Origin: JANMDU01 sp031418715
GTDB taxonomy: Bacteria; Pseudomonadota; Gammaproteobacteria; Burkholderiales; Burkholderiaceae_C
DNA: 64,000 nucleotides
Direction of reading: 5' to 3'
Assembly (NCBI GenBank): GCA_031418715.1
Contig: JANOJL010000063.1
Coordinates: 17,250 to 81,249, forward strand
The stretch's first letter is position 1. Every line of letters begins with the position of its first letter. A model generated the notes under the pieces. The model searched no databases, had not been told where the DNA came from, and saw only the letters and a list, made by a program, of their open reading frames with translations. The translations under genes were made by a program, and so were the position numbers. Of this stretch, positions 1 through 8,751 are shown in pieces.

Positions 1-551
1 TTGAGATTCACCTCGCCTACTTCGCGCAGGATTTCATGCGCATGGTCTTGTCGGTTCAAAAAGTAGCGCGGCATGTCGCGCAGATTGATCGGCTCGATCA
101 GGATGTCGATACCCAGTGGCGCGGCTTGTTTGGCGGCCCAGCGCAGATTGGCGATGTAGGTGGGTTGCAAGGCTTCACGCTCCAAGCCTTCGGGCATCTT
201 GCCAGCCATGACATGAACACGCGGGCAGTGCAAAGCCTTCGCGTATTCCAAAGCCAGCATCAAACCAGCGCGAAACTCAGCTTCATGCCCGCTCAGGCAA
301 GCCGTGCCGCGCTGCATGCTGTCTGCCCAAGCCGCTTCGATACTGGCGCTATCTGTCCCGCCGGGAGGCGCGTTGAACAAGACGAGTTGCATGCTATGCG
401 CCGTCAGCTGGGCGGAAATTTCAGCAGCGGGAAAACTGTAGGGTGATAAAAACTCCACCGCTTTAAAACCATCTCGCGCCGCCGCTTCAAATCGTTGCAA
501 AAACGGCAACTCGTTGTAGAGCATGGAGAGGTTAGCTGCAAATTTCGGCAT
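1..551 (-). CDS. hyi: hydroxypyruvate isomerase family protein (partial, runs off window start)
   Basis: Reading the minus strand from the ATG at 551 gives an open frame that leaves the window without a stop. It begins MPKFAANLSMLYNELPF and contains LVLFNAPPG, the AP-endonuclease-2-type segment VHVMAGKMPEG, then DILIEPINLRDMPRYFL. The EPIN(x)RDMP motif and overall fit match hydroxypyruvate isomerase (Hyi) and the related 2-oxo-tetronate isomerase OtnI, TIM-barrel aldose-ketose isomerases. About 183 of an expected ~260 residues are visible, so the C-terminal metal-binding part is missing. The substrate cannot be fixed from this fragment. A sugar-acid role fits dgoK and dgoA at the other end of the window, but the distance is large. 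Confidence 0.8.
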   Translation of the reverse strand, partial: MPKFAANLSMLYNELPFLQRFEAAARDGFKAVEFLSPYSFPAAEISAQLTAHSMQLVLFNAPPGGTDSASIEAAWADSMQRGTACLSGHEAEFRAGLMLALEYAKALHCPRVHVMAGKMPEGLEREALQPTYIANLRWAAKQAAPLGIDILIEPINLRDMPRYFLNRQDHAHEILREVGEVNL

Positions 552-569
552 GATCTGTTAAGGATTAAA

Positions 570-634
570 TGCTATCGAATAGTGAGCATTGAGCACACAA
601 TATATAACGGCTGGAGGCTTATTTTCTATAAAAA
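570..634 (+). repeat. dispersed ~66-bp element, copy 1 (intergenic)
   Basis: Begins GCTATCGAATAGTGAGCA, then GCACA, then TATATAACGGCTGGAGGC and an A-rich tail. It lies between the partial hyi gene and the 3' end of the MFS gene. The left end has diverged from the consensus. Confidence 0.75.
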
Positions 635-642
635 TGAGAGCC

Positions 643-1812
643 TTAAGCCAAACGGCTGACGCGGCGCACCTTTGCCAGCCAGAATAAAGCCAATGCAATC
701 AGCACCACCGGGATGGTCGAGCCCCAATTGAGCAGCGCCCAGCCTTGGGTGGTGACGAGTACGCCGGAGGCAAAGGAGGATAGCGCGAGTGTGGCGAAGA
801 TGCAAAAATTCAGTGCGCCTTGGGCTTTGTCTTTTTCCTCGGGGGCATAGGTTTCCAAGGCCAATGTTGTCCCTCCCGTGAAGAGGAAATTCCAGCCGAC
901 ACCGAGCAGGAAGAGGGCGATGAGGAATTTGTGCAGCTCGACGCCAGAAAGCGCAATCGCGATGCAGATTGCATACAGCAGCAAGCCGATCGACATGATG
1001 CGTAGGGTGCCGAAGCGTTTGATCAGATGCCCGGTGAAGAAGCCGGGCGCGAACATGCCGATCACATGCCATTCGAGCACGAAGGCCGCATCGGAAAAAG
1101 GCAAGCCGCAGGTTTGCATGGCCAGCGGCGTGGCGGCCATGAGCAAATTCATCACGCCATAACCCAAGGCGCTGCCCACAGCGGCCACGATAAAGACAGG
1201 CTGCTTCATGATCACGCCGAGCGGTCTGCCGCCTTGCGATTTGGCGGCAACTTTGTGCTCTGGGAAATCGATGAAAGCCACCACGATCAAGCCCAGTAGC
1301 GCCACGCCAGCGAGCGCCAGATACGCGCCTGCAAACGGCGTGTTCATCAGTGTGCGCGTGGCAGAGGCGATGTTGGGCCCAGCCACTGCGCCAATCAGCC
1401 CGCCTGCTAAAACCAGCGAAACAGCCTTTTCTTTGAAATTGGACAAAACCAGCTCGGCTGCGGCAAAACGGTAGAGCTGGGCATTGGCGTTGTAGTAGCC
1501 GCCGATCACGGTTGCGCCCACTAGCAGCCAAAAATTCTTCGCCCATGCAGCGTAAAAGCACAGCAGGGCTGAGAGCAAAGCCACCACAAGGCCAATGAGG
1601 AATGAGCCTTTGCGGCCATACAGTTTCTGCGTCCAAGCCACAAGCGGCGTGGCCATCGCCCCGCCCACCACATAGCCCATCACAGGCAGCGTGGCCATCC
1701 AGCCAAAGGGAGCAAGGGAGAGCCCCACCAGACCGTTGATCGCAATGAAGACGACGTTATTGGTGAGAAAAAGACCTTGCGCGAGCGCGAGCAGCCAGAG
1801 ATTTTTATTCAT
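643..1812 (-). CDS. MFS transporter
   Basis: The 389-residue protein has about twelve hydrophobic segments and the loop WTQKLYGRKGSF after the second segment, matching the MFS loop 2-3 signature region (DRxGRK). It is an inner-membrane secondary transporter, and the substrate cannot be told from sequence. The ATG at 1812 lies 9 bases after the rsmE stop, so the two are probably cotranscribed with rsmE first. A copy of the dispersed element lies just beyond its stop. Alternative subfamilies cannot be separated by eye. Confidence 0.85.
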   Translation of the reverse strand: MNKNLWLLALAQGLFLTNNVVFIAINGLVGLSLAPFGWMATLPVMGYVVGGAMATPLVAWTQKLYGRKGSFLIGLVVALLSALLCFYAAWAKNFWLLVGATVIGGYYNANAQLYRFAAAELVLSNFKEKAVSLVLAGGLIGAVAGPNIASATRTLMNTPFAGAYLALAGVALLGLIVVAFIDFPEHKVAAKSQGGRPLGVIMKQPVFIVAAVGSALGYGVMNLLMAATPLAMQTCGLPFSDAAFVLEWHVIGMFAPGFFTGHLIKRFGTLRIMSIGLLLYAICIAIALSGVELHKFLIALFLLGVGWNFLFTGGTTLALETYAPEEKDKAQGALNFCIFATLALSSFASGVLVTTQGWALLNWGSTIPVVLIALALFWLAKVRRVSRLA

Positions 1813-1821
1813 GGTGTGATG

Positions 1822-2568
1822 TTATCCAAGCGTCCACAAAACCAAAGCTGCCAGCGGTGCAGTCTCTGAGCGCAAAATGCGCGAGCCCAGTGAAATCGGC
1901 GAAAAGCCTGCTTGCACTGCAGCTGCTTCTTCAGCCGGGCTCAGGCCACCTTCCGGCCCAGCAAGGCAGAGCAGGGCGTGATTTTCGGACTGCTCCAGCG
2001 CCCAGCGGGCGGCAGGAATGGCTTGTGTATGGAGTGAAAGGATGGCTTTACTCACTACTAAATCAGGAGCACTATGCGCAGTTTTTATAAGGGATAACAG
2101 CCATTTTTGATATAAAAAAGGTGCATGGATCACAGGAATACGGTTGCGGCCACATTGCTCGCAGGCAGCCACAGCGGCAGCTTGCCAATGCGCGGTTTTT
2201 TTCTCAGCACGTTCTGCCGTGAGGCGCAAGACGCTGCGCTCGCTCATGAGGGGCTGAATACTGGCCACACCGAGCTCAGTGGCTTTTTCGATCAACCAAT
2301 CCATGCGCTCATTGGCTGGCATGCTGATGGCCAGATGCACTTGGCGCGCGGCTTCGCGCTCGATCGGGTGATGCGCACCCACCAGCACCTGCACATCGCT
2401 GCGCCCCATGCGCTCTACCACGGCATCAAACTCACCGCCTTGGCCATTGAACAAAGTCAAGCCATCGCCCGGCTGCATACGCAAGACCTGTACATGGCGC
2501 GCGGCGGCTGCGTCTAAATCCAAAGCGGAGCCGGATAGCAGATTCAAAGGGGTGTAAATGCGTGGCAT
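1822..2568 (-). CDS. rsmE: 16S rRNA (uracil-1498-N3)-methyltransferase RsmE
   Basis: The 248-residue SPOUT-family enzyme methylates U1498 of 16S rRNA using SAM. Visible signatures are the N-terminal PUA-like part (MPRIYTPLNL, HVQVLRMQPGD), the segment IEKATELGV, CEQCGRNRIP, and the knot motifs LAGPEGGLSPAE and LGSRILRSETAPLAAL. Residues about 150-172 (around LLSLIKTAHSAPDLVVS) are encoded by a copy of the dispersed element. This segment lies between the CGRNRIP stretch and the knot, where a loop is expected. It is transcribed with the downstream MFS gene and follows the kinase gene at 2652-3767 on the same strand. Confidence 0.95.
   Translation of the reverse strand: MPRIYTPLNLLSGSALDLDAAAARHVQVLRMQPGDGLTLFNGQGGEFDAVVERMGRSDVQVLVGAHHPIEREAARQVHLAISMPANERMDWLIEKATELGVASIQPLMSERSVLRLTAERAEKKTAHWQAAAVAACEQCGRNRIPVIHAPFLYQKWLLSLIKTAHSAPDLVVSKAILSLHTQAIPAARWALEQSENHALLCLAGPEGGLSPAEEAAAVQAGFSPISLGSRILRSETAPLAALVLWTLG
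2054..2120 (+). repeat. dispersed element, copy 2 (inside rsmE, in frame)
   Basis: Reads ACTACTAAATCAGGAGCAC, then TATGCGCA, then TTTTATAAGGGATAACAGCC and a tail of A. It is antisense to rsmE, which therefore reads it in the LIKTAHSA frame, homologous to the VIESAQSA peptide of other copies. Confidence 0.85.
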
Positions 2569-2581
2569 AAGATCATGTAGT

Positions 2582-2649
2582 TGCTATGTATTTAATAGCA
2601 TGTTGCGCATATTCTATAAGGGATAGAGGTCAATTTCATCATAAAAATA
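2582..2649 (+). repeat. dispersed element, copy 3 (intergenic)
   Basis: Reads GCTATGTATTTAATAGCA, then TGTTGCGCA, then TCTATAAGGGATAGAGG and a tail ending in AAAAATAG. It fills the gap between rsmE and the upstream kinase gene, ending 2 bases before the kinase stop. Confidence 0.9.
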
Positions 2650-2651
2650 GA

Positions 2652-3767
2652 CTAAACACGACCGAACGACCAGCCGCTGGCCTCCTGTAGCCCCTCCATC
2701 TCGTCGATCACCTTGAGGAAAGGCCCAAGCTCGCGGTATCGGTTGCAGGTGGAGCGGATGTAGTGGATGAAGCGTGGCGCATCGGCTAAGTATTTTTCTT
2801 TGCCGTCGCGCAAGGTCAGCCGCGCAAAGATACCGGCCACTTTGAGATGCCGCTGCAAGCCCATCCATTCCACGGCGCGGTAAAAAGCGCCGAAATCGGA
2901 TGCCCAATCTTCAAATTCCATCAAGCCCGCTTTGCGGGCTTTTTCCCAATAGCGCACCGTAATTTCCAAGATGAATTCTTCATCCCAGCTGAGGAAGGCA
3001 TCGCGCATGAGGGAGGCGATGTCGTAGCTGATCGGACCGTAGACCGCATCTTGGAAATCCAGCACGCCTAATGTGTCGTCACGCGAGAGCATCAGGTTAC
3101 GCGGCATGAAATCGCGGTGAACATACACGCTGGGTGCAGCCAGGTTGCGGCGCACGATCAAATCGAATGCGCTTTGCATGGTCTGCAGTTGCTTCGGATC
3201 GAGCGCGAATTGACGATGCTTGGCGATGTACCAATCGGGGAAAAGCGAGAGCTCGCGGCGCAATAAGGCCTCGTCATAGAGCGGGAGCACGCCGGGTTTG
3301 GAGGCCAATTGCCATTGAATCAGCGCGTCGGTGGCCTGCATATAGCGCGGAAAATTAGCCAGCGGCTCGTCGCGGTCCATTCCCTCCATCATGGTTTGCG
3401 AGCCCAGATCGGTCAGCAGCATGAAGCCTTGCGGTTCGTCCCAAGCGAGCACTTCAGGTGCCAGCAGGCCTGCGCCTTGCAACAGCCCGGCAATTTGAAC
3501 GAACGGCTGGCAGCTTTCTTTGTCTGGCGGCGCATCCATGATGATGCGCGGGCTGCCATCTTGCGCGTCAATGCGCAAATAGCGGCGAAAACTCGCATCT
3601 TGGCTGGCAATGCGCAGGCTGGAGGCTTGCAGGCCGTGGGCTGGAGCGGCTTGGGTTAGCCATTCTACGAAGGCTTTTTCACGTTGCAAATCGCTCCAGA
3701 TCACGGGAATTGGGGCGGGCACGGGAACGGACATGGGGAGGGTAGGTTGGCTCATGGATAATCCCAT
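2652..3767 (-). CDS. aminoglycoside phosphotransferase-family sugar kinase (AmgK-like)
   Basis: The 371-residue protein has the APH fold motifs VHRDFMPRNLML (catalytic loop, H-x-D-x4-N) and GVLDFQDAVYGPISYDIASL (metal-binding DFG-like Asp). AmgK phosphorylates anomeric MurNAc/GlcNAc in peptidoglycan recycling, and the gene is commonly found divergent from lptD, as here. The usual partner murU is not next to it in this window, so the assignment rests on family and position. The chosen ATG is 3767. An in-frame ATG at 3755 (MSQPTL) is equally plausible and has a purine-rich stretch upstream. The enzyme is cytoplasmic. Confidence 0.8.
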   Translation of the reverse strand: MGLSMSQPTLPMSVPVPAPIPVIWSDLQREKAFVEWLTQAAPAHGLQASSLRIASQDASFRRYLRIDAQDGSPRIIMDAPPDKESCQPFVQIAGLLQGAGLLAPEVLAWDEPQGFMLLTDLGSQTMMEGMDRDEPLANFPRYMQATDALIQWQLASKPGVLPLYDEALLRRELSLFPDWYIAKHRQFALDPKQLQTMQSAFDLIVRRNLAAPSVYVHRDFMPRNLMLSRDDTLGVLDFQDAVYGPISYDIASLMRDAFLSWDEEFILEITVRYWEKARKAGLMEFEDWASDFGAFYRAVEWMGLQRHLKVAGIFARLTLRDGKEKYLADAPRFIHYIRSTCNRYRELGPFLKVIDEMEGLQEASGWSFGRV

Positions 3768-3841
3768 TGTATAAACCGTTCACCCTCAAAACTTTGCCGC
3801 CTGCGGCATTTGATACATCTGCTCTTTTTTGACCTCGCCGC

Positions 3842-6265
3842 ATGCGCCTTCCTTCGACAGTTCTCTCTTGTATCCAGCGCCCTGATTTGCGTGCCAAACC
3901 TGTGGCTTGGGCGGCGGCTTTGCTTTGTTTGATGAGTCTACCTGTAGGGGCGCAAAACTCGGCTATTTCGCTCGTGCCACCGGGCAGCGGTGAACCGGGG
4001 CTTAAGCTCAAACTGTCTGGACAACTGCAAGAAAAGTTCACGCCTGAGCAGCGCAAGGCGATGCCCACGTATGTGCTTGGCGACCGTATCACGGGTCGGC
4101 CTGAGCTGGAGACGGTGATTGAGGGCAATGCAGAGCTGCGTCGCACTGGCATCGTGCTGCGTGCGGATCGCATTGAGTACTACCAGCCCGATGATCTGGC
4201 CAAGGTGCGCGGTAATGTGTATCTCAACAGAGATGGCAATATTTATGAAGGTACTGAAGGGCAACTGCGCATCGACGCGCAGGAAGGCTATTTTTTGGAG
4301 CCCCGATTTCAATTGCTGAGCAACGGTGGGCGTGGTCAAGCTTCGCGCATTGATTTTGTCGACGACAAGCGCTCTGTTGCACGCGATGCTAGCTATTCGG
4401 TGTGGCACAAAGAGCCAGGAATCGAAGATTCAACGGACTGGGTGATCCGAGGTGCTCAGGTGCGTATGGACAACGAAACCGATGTGGGCGAAGCCAGCGG
4501 TGGGCGACTGGAATTCAAAGGGGTACCGATTTTGGGTGCGCCCTACCTCACATTCCCCATGTCAAATGAGCGCAAAAGCGGCTGGCTACCACCCAGTATC
4601 AACTTAGACAACATCAGCGGCTTGGAAGTGATGGTGCCCTATTACCTCAACCTTGCGCCTAACCGTGATGCAACGCTGTACCCCACGATTCTCTCGCGCC
4701 GAGGGATCAACTTAGGCACAGAGTTTCGCTACCTTGAGCGTGAATATAACGGTACCGCTCGCTTCGACGCGATGCCCAGCGACCGCCTGCGCAACCGAAG
4801 CCGCTGGGGCTTGAGCACCAGCCACAGCGGTACAGTCAACACTGGCTTGCCTGCGGTGGGCAATGTGAATGTGAGTCTTGGGTTGAACCGTGTCAGTGAC
4901 GATGATTATTGGCGCGATTTCCCGCGCGCCACAGGCTCACTCACACAACGCTTGCTGGCCAGCGACGGCAGCGCGAGCTGGGGAAGTGGCCCTTGGTCGC
5001 TCTACACGCGTGCGCTCAAATGGCAGACTTTGCAGCAAACAACTTCCATCATCACGCCGCCTTATGACCGGCTGCCCCAGCTCAATGGCCGCTACAGCCG
5101 CGTCAACCACGGCGGCTTTGATTACAGCGTTGAGCTAGACACCACGCGCTTCAAATCAGTCAGCGCTTTGACCTTGCAACCCAACGCCCAGCGCAGCTAC
5201 GCGCTCGCTCAGCTAAGCCGCCCGTTCATCACTCCCGGCAGTTTCCTCGTGCCGAAAATTCAGCTGCATAACACCGCTTACAGCTTCGATGCGCCGCTAG
5301 TGGCAGGCTCGCAGGCAGGCAAGCGTTCAGCATCGCGCGTCGTTCCTACTTTCAGCGTCGACAGCGGCCTGATCTTTGAACGCCCCGCCGCTTACTTTGG
5401 CAAGAGCTTCACGCAAACCCTAGAACCACGCGCTTTTTACACCTTCACGCCCTACAAAGATCAATCCTCGCTGCCCATCTACGACAGCGGTGCCAACGAC
5501 TTCAATTTCGCCACCATCTTTAGCGAAAACGCCTACACTGGCAATGACCGTATTTCTGACAACAACCTGCTAACCCTCGGCGTAACTTCGCGCTTGCTAG
5601 ACCCTGCCAGCGGCGCTGAAATTGTGCGCCTGAACTATGCCCAGCGCCTGCGCTTCACAGATCAGCGCGTGACCTTGCCGGGTGGCGTGGCTGACACCTC
5701 GCGTTTGTCAGATATGCTGTTTGGTGCAACAATCAACTGGAACAGCCGCTGGCAATTTGACGGTGCAGTGCAATACAACCCTGACACTCGCCGCTCACAG
5801 CGCAACACGCTCAGCGCACGCTATTCGCCCACCGATTACCGCGTTGTCAGCGCCACCTACCGTTTGAACCGTGGTGTGAGCGAGCAAATAGATCTGGGCT
5901 GGCAATGGCCGCTCAATGATTTATGGGGCGACAAAGGTAAAAATATGGGCAGTGGCCAGGGTCAAGGTAAAGGGCGTTGGTATTCCGTTGGCCGCTTCAA
6001 CTTCAGCTTAAAAGACAACAGGCAGGTGGACACGATTTTGGGTGTGGAATACGATGGCGGCAGCTGGCTGTCTCGCGTCGCCGTCGAACGCCTGCAAACC
6101 ACCACCAACACGGCCAACAAGCGCATCTTGTTTCAGATGGAGTTTGTTGGCTTTGCCCGAGTAGGATCAAGCCCGCTGTCGATCTTGCAGCGCAATGTGC
6201 CGCGTTACCAGCTGCTGCGTGAGAAAATCACCACCGAGCCCAGCCGCTATAGCAACTATGAGTGA
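3842..6265 (+). CDS. lptD: LPS-assembly outer membrane protein LptD
   Basis: The 807-residue precursor has an N-terminal signal peptide ending near LPVGAQ. An LptA/OstA-like periplasmic domain follows at about residues 80-200 (IEGNAELRRTGIVLRADRIEYY, split here as IEGNAELRR and LRADRIEYY). A long beta-barrel makes up the rest, with the hallmark segment GWLPPSINLDNISGLEVMVP. It inserts LPS into the outer leaflet with LptE. It starts the lptD-surA-rsmA unit, and the surA start lies 7 bases after its stop. The divergent kinase gene shares the 74-bp upstream region. Confidence 0.95.
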   Translation: MRLPSTVLSCIQRPDLRAKPVAWAAALLCLMSLPVGAQNSAISLVPPGSGEPGLKLKLSGQLQEKFTPEQRKAMPTYVLGDRITGRPELETVIEGNAELRRTGIVLRADRIEYYQPDDLAKVRGNVYLNRDGNIYEGTEGQLRIDAQEGYFLEPRFQLLSNGGRGQASRIDFVDDKRSVARDASYSVWHKEPGIEDSTDWVIRGAQVRMDNETDVGEASGGRLEFKGVPILGAPYLTFPMSNERKSGWLPPSINLDNISGLEVMVPYYLNLAPNRDATLYPTILSRRGINLGTEFRYLEREYNGTARFDAMPSDRLRNRSRWGLSTSHSGTVNTGLPAVGNVNVSLGLNRVSDDDYWRDFPRATGSLTQRLLASDGSASWGSGPWSLYTRALKWQTLQQTTSIITPPYDRLPQLNGRYSRVNHGGFDYSVELDTTRFKSVSALTLQPNAQRSYALAQLSRPFITPGSFLVPKIQLHNTAYSFDAPLVAGSQAGKRSASRVVPTFSVDSGLIFERPAAYFGKSFTQTLEPRAFYTFTPYKDQSSLPIYDSGANDFNFATIFSENAYTGNDRISDNNLLTLGVTSRLLDPASGAEIVRLNYAQRLRFTDQRVTLPGGVADTSRLSDMLFGATINWNSRWQFDGAVQYNPDTRRSQRNTLSARYSPTDYRVVSATYRLNRGVSEQIDLGWQWPLNDLWGDKGKNMGSGQGQGKGRWYSVGRFNFSLKDNRQVDTILGVEYDGGSWLSRVAVERLQTTTNTANKRILFQMEFVGFARVGSSPLSILQRNVPRYQLLREKITTEPSRYSNYE

Positions 6266-6272
6266 CCTTGTG

Positions 6273-7643
6273 ATGAATTTTTCGCGTGCTTATTTATTGA
6301 ATGTTTCCCGCCTCGCGGCATTGTGCCTCGTGGGGTTGACCGCATGGAGCGCTAGCGCCCAAGGGCTGCGCACCAGCCCGAATTTGAACTTGGGTCGTGC
6401 CACGCAAGACACTGCGCAGCGCAGCGCCGATTTCATCGTGGCTATCGTCAATTCCGAACCCATCACCAATCAGGAGGTGCGCAACCGCCTGATCCAGATT
6501 GAGCAGCAATTAAGCGCGCGTGGCGGCGCGATGCCCTCACGCCAAGAGCTCTACAGCCAGGTGCTAGAGCGTTTGATCAGCGAGCGTGCGCAAATTCAAC
6601 TGGCGCGAGACAGCGGCATTCGTGCGGACAACCAGGCCATTGACACCGCCGTGCAAAACATCGCCCGGCAAAATCAGCTCAGCATGGAGCAGCTGCGCCA
6701 GCGCTTGCGCGACGACGGCGTGGACATCAACACCCTGCGCAACAACCTACGCGACGAAATTTTGTTGCAGCGCGTCCGCGAGCGCGAAGTCGAGCCACGC
6801 GTTCGCATCACAGAAACTGATCTTGATGCTTTCATCCGCGAGCAGCGCGATGCACCCACTGCGGAGATCGAGATCAATATCGCGCAAATCCTCGTGGCTG
6901 TGCCCGACAATGCCACGGCCGATCAACTCGCGCCCTTGATGGCCAAAGCGCAGCGTGCTGCAGATCGCGCCAAAGCAGGGGAAGATTTTGCGACGCTCGC
7001 GCGTGAGCTATCGGATGCGCCAGACCGCGCAAATGGCGGTCAACTGGGCTTGCGTAGCGCAGACCGCGTACCCACCCTGTTTTTAGAAACCACGCAAAAC
7101 ACGCCTGCGGGCGCCATTGCAGGTCCTGTGCGCTCGGGCGCTGGCTTTCATGTGCTCAAAGTGATTGAAAAGCGCCAGCAAGGCTTAGGCAACCTCGTTG
7201 TACCGCAAACCCGCGTTCGCCACATTTTGCTGCGCACTGGGCCGCAGTTGAGCGAGTCGGTGGCGCGTGAACGTTTGGTGGAGTTGCGCAAGCGCATCGC
7301 TGCGGGGCTGGATTTTGCAACAGCAGCCAAAGACAACTCGCAAGATGGCTCTGCACGCGAAGGCGGCGATCTGGGTTGGGCCGTGCCGGGGCAGTTTGTG
7401 TCTGAATTTGAAGAGGTGATGAACGCGCTGGCGGTGAATCAAGTCTCTGAGCCGTTGACTTCGCGCTTCGGTGTGCATTTGATCCAAGTGCAAGAGCGCC
7501 GTGAACGCAAGATGAGTGATCGCGAGCAGCGCGATGCTGCCCGCGCAGCGCTGCGCGAGAAAAAGCTCGATGAAGCCTTCTTGACTTGGGCGCAAGACCT
7601 GCGCGCTCGCGCCTACGTGGAGCTGCGCGAGCAGCCGCAATGA
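6273..7643 (+). CDS. surA: periplasmic chaperone / peptidyl-prolyl isomerase SurA
   Basis: From the ATG at 6273 the protein is 456 residues with signal peptide MNFSRAYLLNVSRLAAL through SASAQ. An N-terminal chaperone domain (IVAIVNSEPITNQEVRNRL) is followed by two parvulin domains (IAQILVAVPD...GGQLGLRSADRVP and RHILLRTG...GGDLGWAVPGQFV). It escorts outer-membrane proteins such as LptD, consistent with coupling to lptD. An ATG at 6258 overlaps the lptD stop and is an alternative start. pdxA, which often lies between surA and rsmA in proteobacteria, is absent here. Confidence 0.95.
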   Translation: MNFSRAYLLNVSRLAALCLVGLTAWSASAQGLRTSPNLNLGRATQDTAQRSADFIVAIVNSEPITNQEVRNRLIQIEQQLSARGGAMPSRQELYSQVLERLISERAQIQLARDSGIRADNQAIDTAVQNIARQNQLSMEQLRQRLRDDGVDINTLRNNLRDEILLQRVREREVEPRVRITETDLDAFIREQRDAPTAEIEINIAQILVAVPDNATADQLAPLMAKAQRAADRAKAGEDFATLARELSDAPDRANGGQLGLRSADRVPTLFLETTQNTPAGAIAGPVRSGAGFHVLKVIEKRQQGLGNLVVPQTRVRHILLRTGPQLSESVARERLVELRKRIAAGLDFATAAKDNSQDGSAREGGDLGWAVPGQFVSEFEEVMNALAVNQVSEPLTSRFGVHLIQVQERRERKMSDREQRDAARAALREKKLDEAFLTWAQDLRARAYVELREQPQ

Positions 7644-7692
7644 AGCACTTTGGCACGCGCTTGTCTAGGCCGAGACGGTTGAGCGCATCGCT

Positions 7693-8556
7693 GTGAAACA
7701 CATTCCGCGCAAACGGTTTGGCCAGCATTTTCTGGTGGATCGCGGCCTGATCGAACAGATCATTGAAGGGATTCATCCGCAGCCCAGCGATCACATGATC
7801 GAAATTGGCCCAGGATTGGGTGCGCTCACCCAGCCTTTGGTAGAGCGCTTGGGTGCTCTCACGGTGGTGGAATTAGACCGCGATTTGGCGGCGCATTGGC
7901 GCAAATATGCACTGATTCAAGTGATTGAATCTGATGTGCTGAAAGTGGACTTTGCCGTTATAGAGTCTGCGCAACATGCTATAAAAAATAGAGCAGACGA
8001 GGGCTTGACTTATGCAACTAACGCAGCATCAAGCGTTACTTTTAACGCCCTCTCAAGTGTCGCCTCCACCAAGTCGCCTCTGCGCATCGTGGGCAATCTG
8101 CCCTACAACATCTCCACGCCGATTCTTTTCCATCTGATGCCGTATGCACAGCTGGTGCAAGACCAGCATTTCATGCTGCAAAAAGAAGTGATTGATCGTA
8201 TGGTCGGCTCTCCGTGTACTTCTGACTACGGCCGATTGAGTGTGATGCTGCAATGGCGCTATGAGATGACAAATTTCCTGCATGTGCCGCCTGAAGCCTT
8301 TGATCCGCCGCCGCGCGTGCAAAGCGCGATGGTGCGCATGATCCCGCGCGCTGAACCCGCGAAGTTGGATGCCGCTTTGTTGGAAGCACTCGTCAAAGTG
8401 GCTTTCAGTCAGCGCCGTAAATTGCTACGACATAGCCTAGGGCGCTGGTTAGACGACAAAAAATTCTCTGGTAAATTCGACCTGCAACGCCGCGCAGAAG
8501 AAGTGCCTGTGGCGCAATATGTGGCGCTGGCGCAGAGCTTTCATCCAGCGATTTAA
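7693..8556 (+). CDS. rsmA: 16S rRNA dimethyladenosine transferase RsmA (KsgA)
   Basis: The 287-residue SAM-dependent enzyme dimethylates A1518/A1519 of 16S rRNA. It starts at a GTG (KHIPRKRFGQHFL). Motif I is MIEIGPGLGALTQPLVE, the catalytic motif is NLPYNIS, and LSVMLQWRYEM and FSQRRKLLR are also typical. Between DVLKVDF and LRIVGNLPYN there is an extra stretch of roughly 30 residues (from AVIESAQHAIKNR to SSVASTKSP) not expected in the family. Its first part is a copy of the dispersed element. The catalytic motifs are intact, so the insertion should be a tolerated loop. Confidence 0.95.
   Translation: MKHIPRKRFGQHFLVDRGLIEQIIEGIHPQPSDHMIEIGPGLGALTQPLVERLGALTVVELDRDLAAHWRKYALIQVIESDVLKVDFAVIESAQHAIKNRADEGLTYATNAASSVTFNALSSVASTKSPLRIVGNLPYNISTPILFHLMPYAQLVQDQHFMLQKEVIDRMVGSPCTSDYGRLSVMLQWRYEMTNFLHVPPEAFDPPPRVQSAMVRMIPRAEPAKLDAALLEALVKVAFSQRRKLLRHSLGRWLDDKKFSGKFDLQRRAEEVPVAQYVALAQSFHPAI
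7945..7994 (-). repeat. dispersed element, copy 4 (inside rsmA, in frame)
   Basis: On the minus strand it reads ATTTTTTATAGCATG, TTGCGCA, then GACTCTATAACGGCAAAG. rsmA reads the opposite strand as AVIESAQHAIKNR. The A-rich tail end of the consensus is missing or diverged. Confidence 0.8.
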
Positions 8557-8568
8557 CGAACAATCGAT

Positions 8569-8633
8569 ACTCCTAAATCAATAGCATACTATGCAATATT
8601 TATAACGGGTAGAGCCAGATCTGGCTTGAGAAT
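8569..8633 (+). repeat. dispersed element, copy 5 (intergenic)
   Basis: Reads ACTCCTAAATCAATAGCA, then TACTATGCA, then TTTATAACGGGTAGAGCC. It lies between the convergent rsmA and comM genes (gap 8557-8751). The rest of that gap shows no gene. Confidence 0.85.
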
Positions 8634-8751
8634 CGGTGAAATTTTGCAAATTGGCGAAACTGCTCCTTGGGGAGTCTGCGCTGAAATGATTCAGCATATT
8701 GGGCCCCTACTGCGCCGCAGCTTTTATCACGCTACACATTCAGCGCACACA

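Noticed and set aside
570..634. Dispersed elements considered as CRISPR repeats, REP/BIME units or insertion-sequence ends
   Set aside because: They are singly dispersed over 63 kb, not arrayed with spacers; they lack long terminal inverted repeats, a transposase and visible target duplications.
626..1636. Long minus-strand reading frame overlapping the MFS gene
   Set aside because: It is an out-of-frame shadow with Arg/His-rich composition; the MFS frame has clear membrane helices and a better start.
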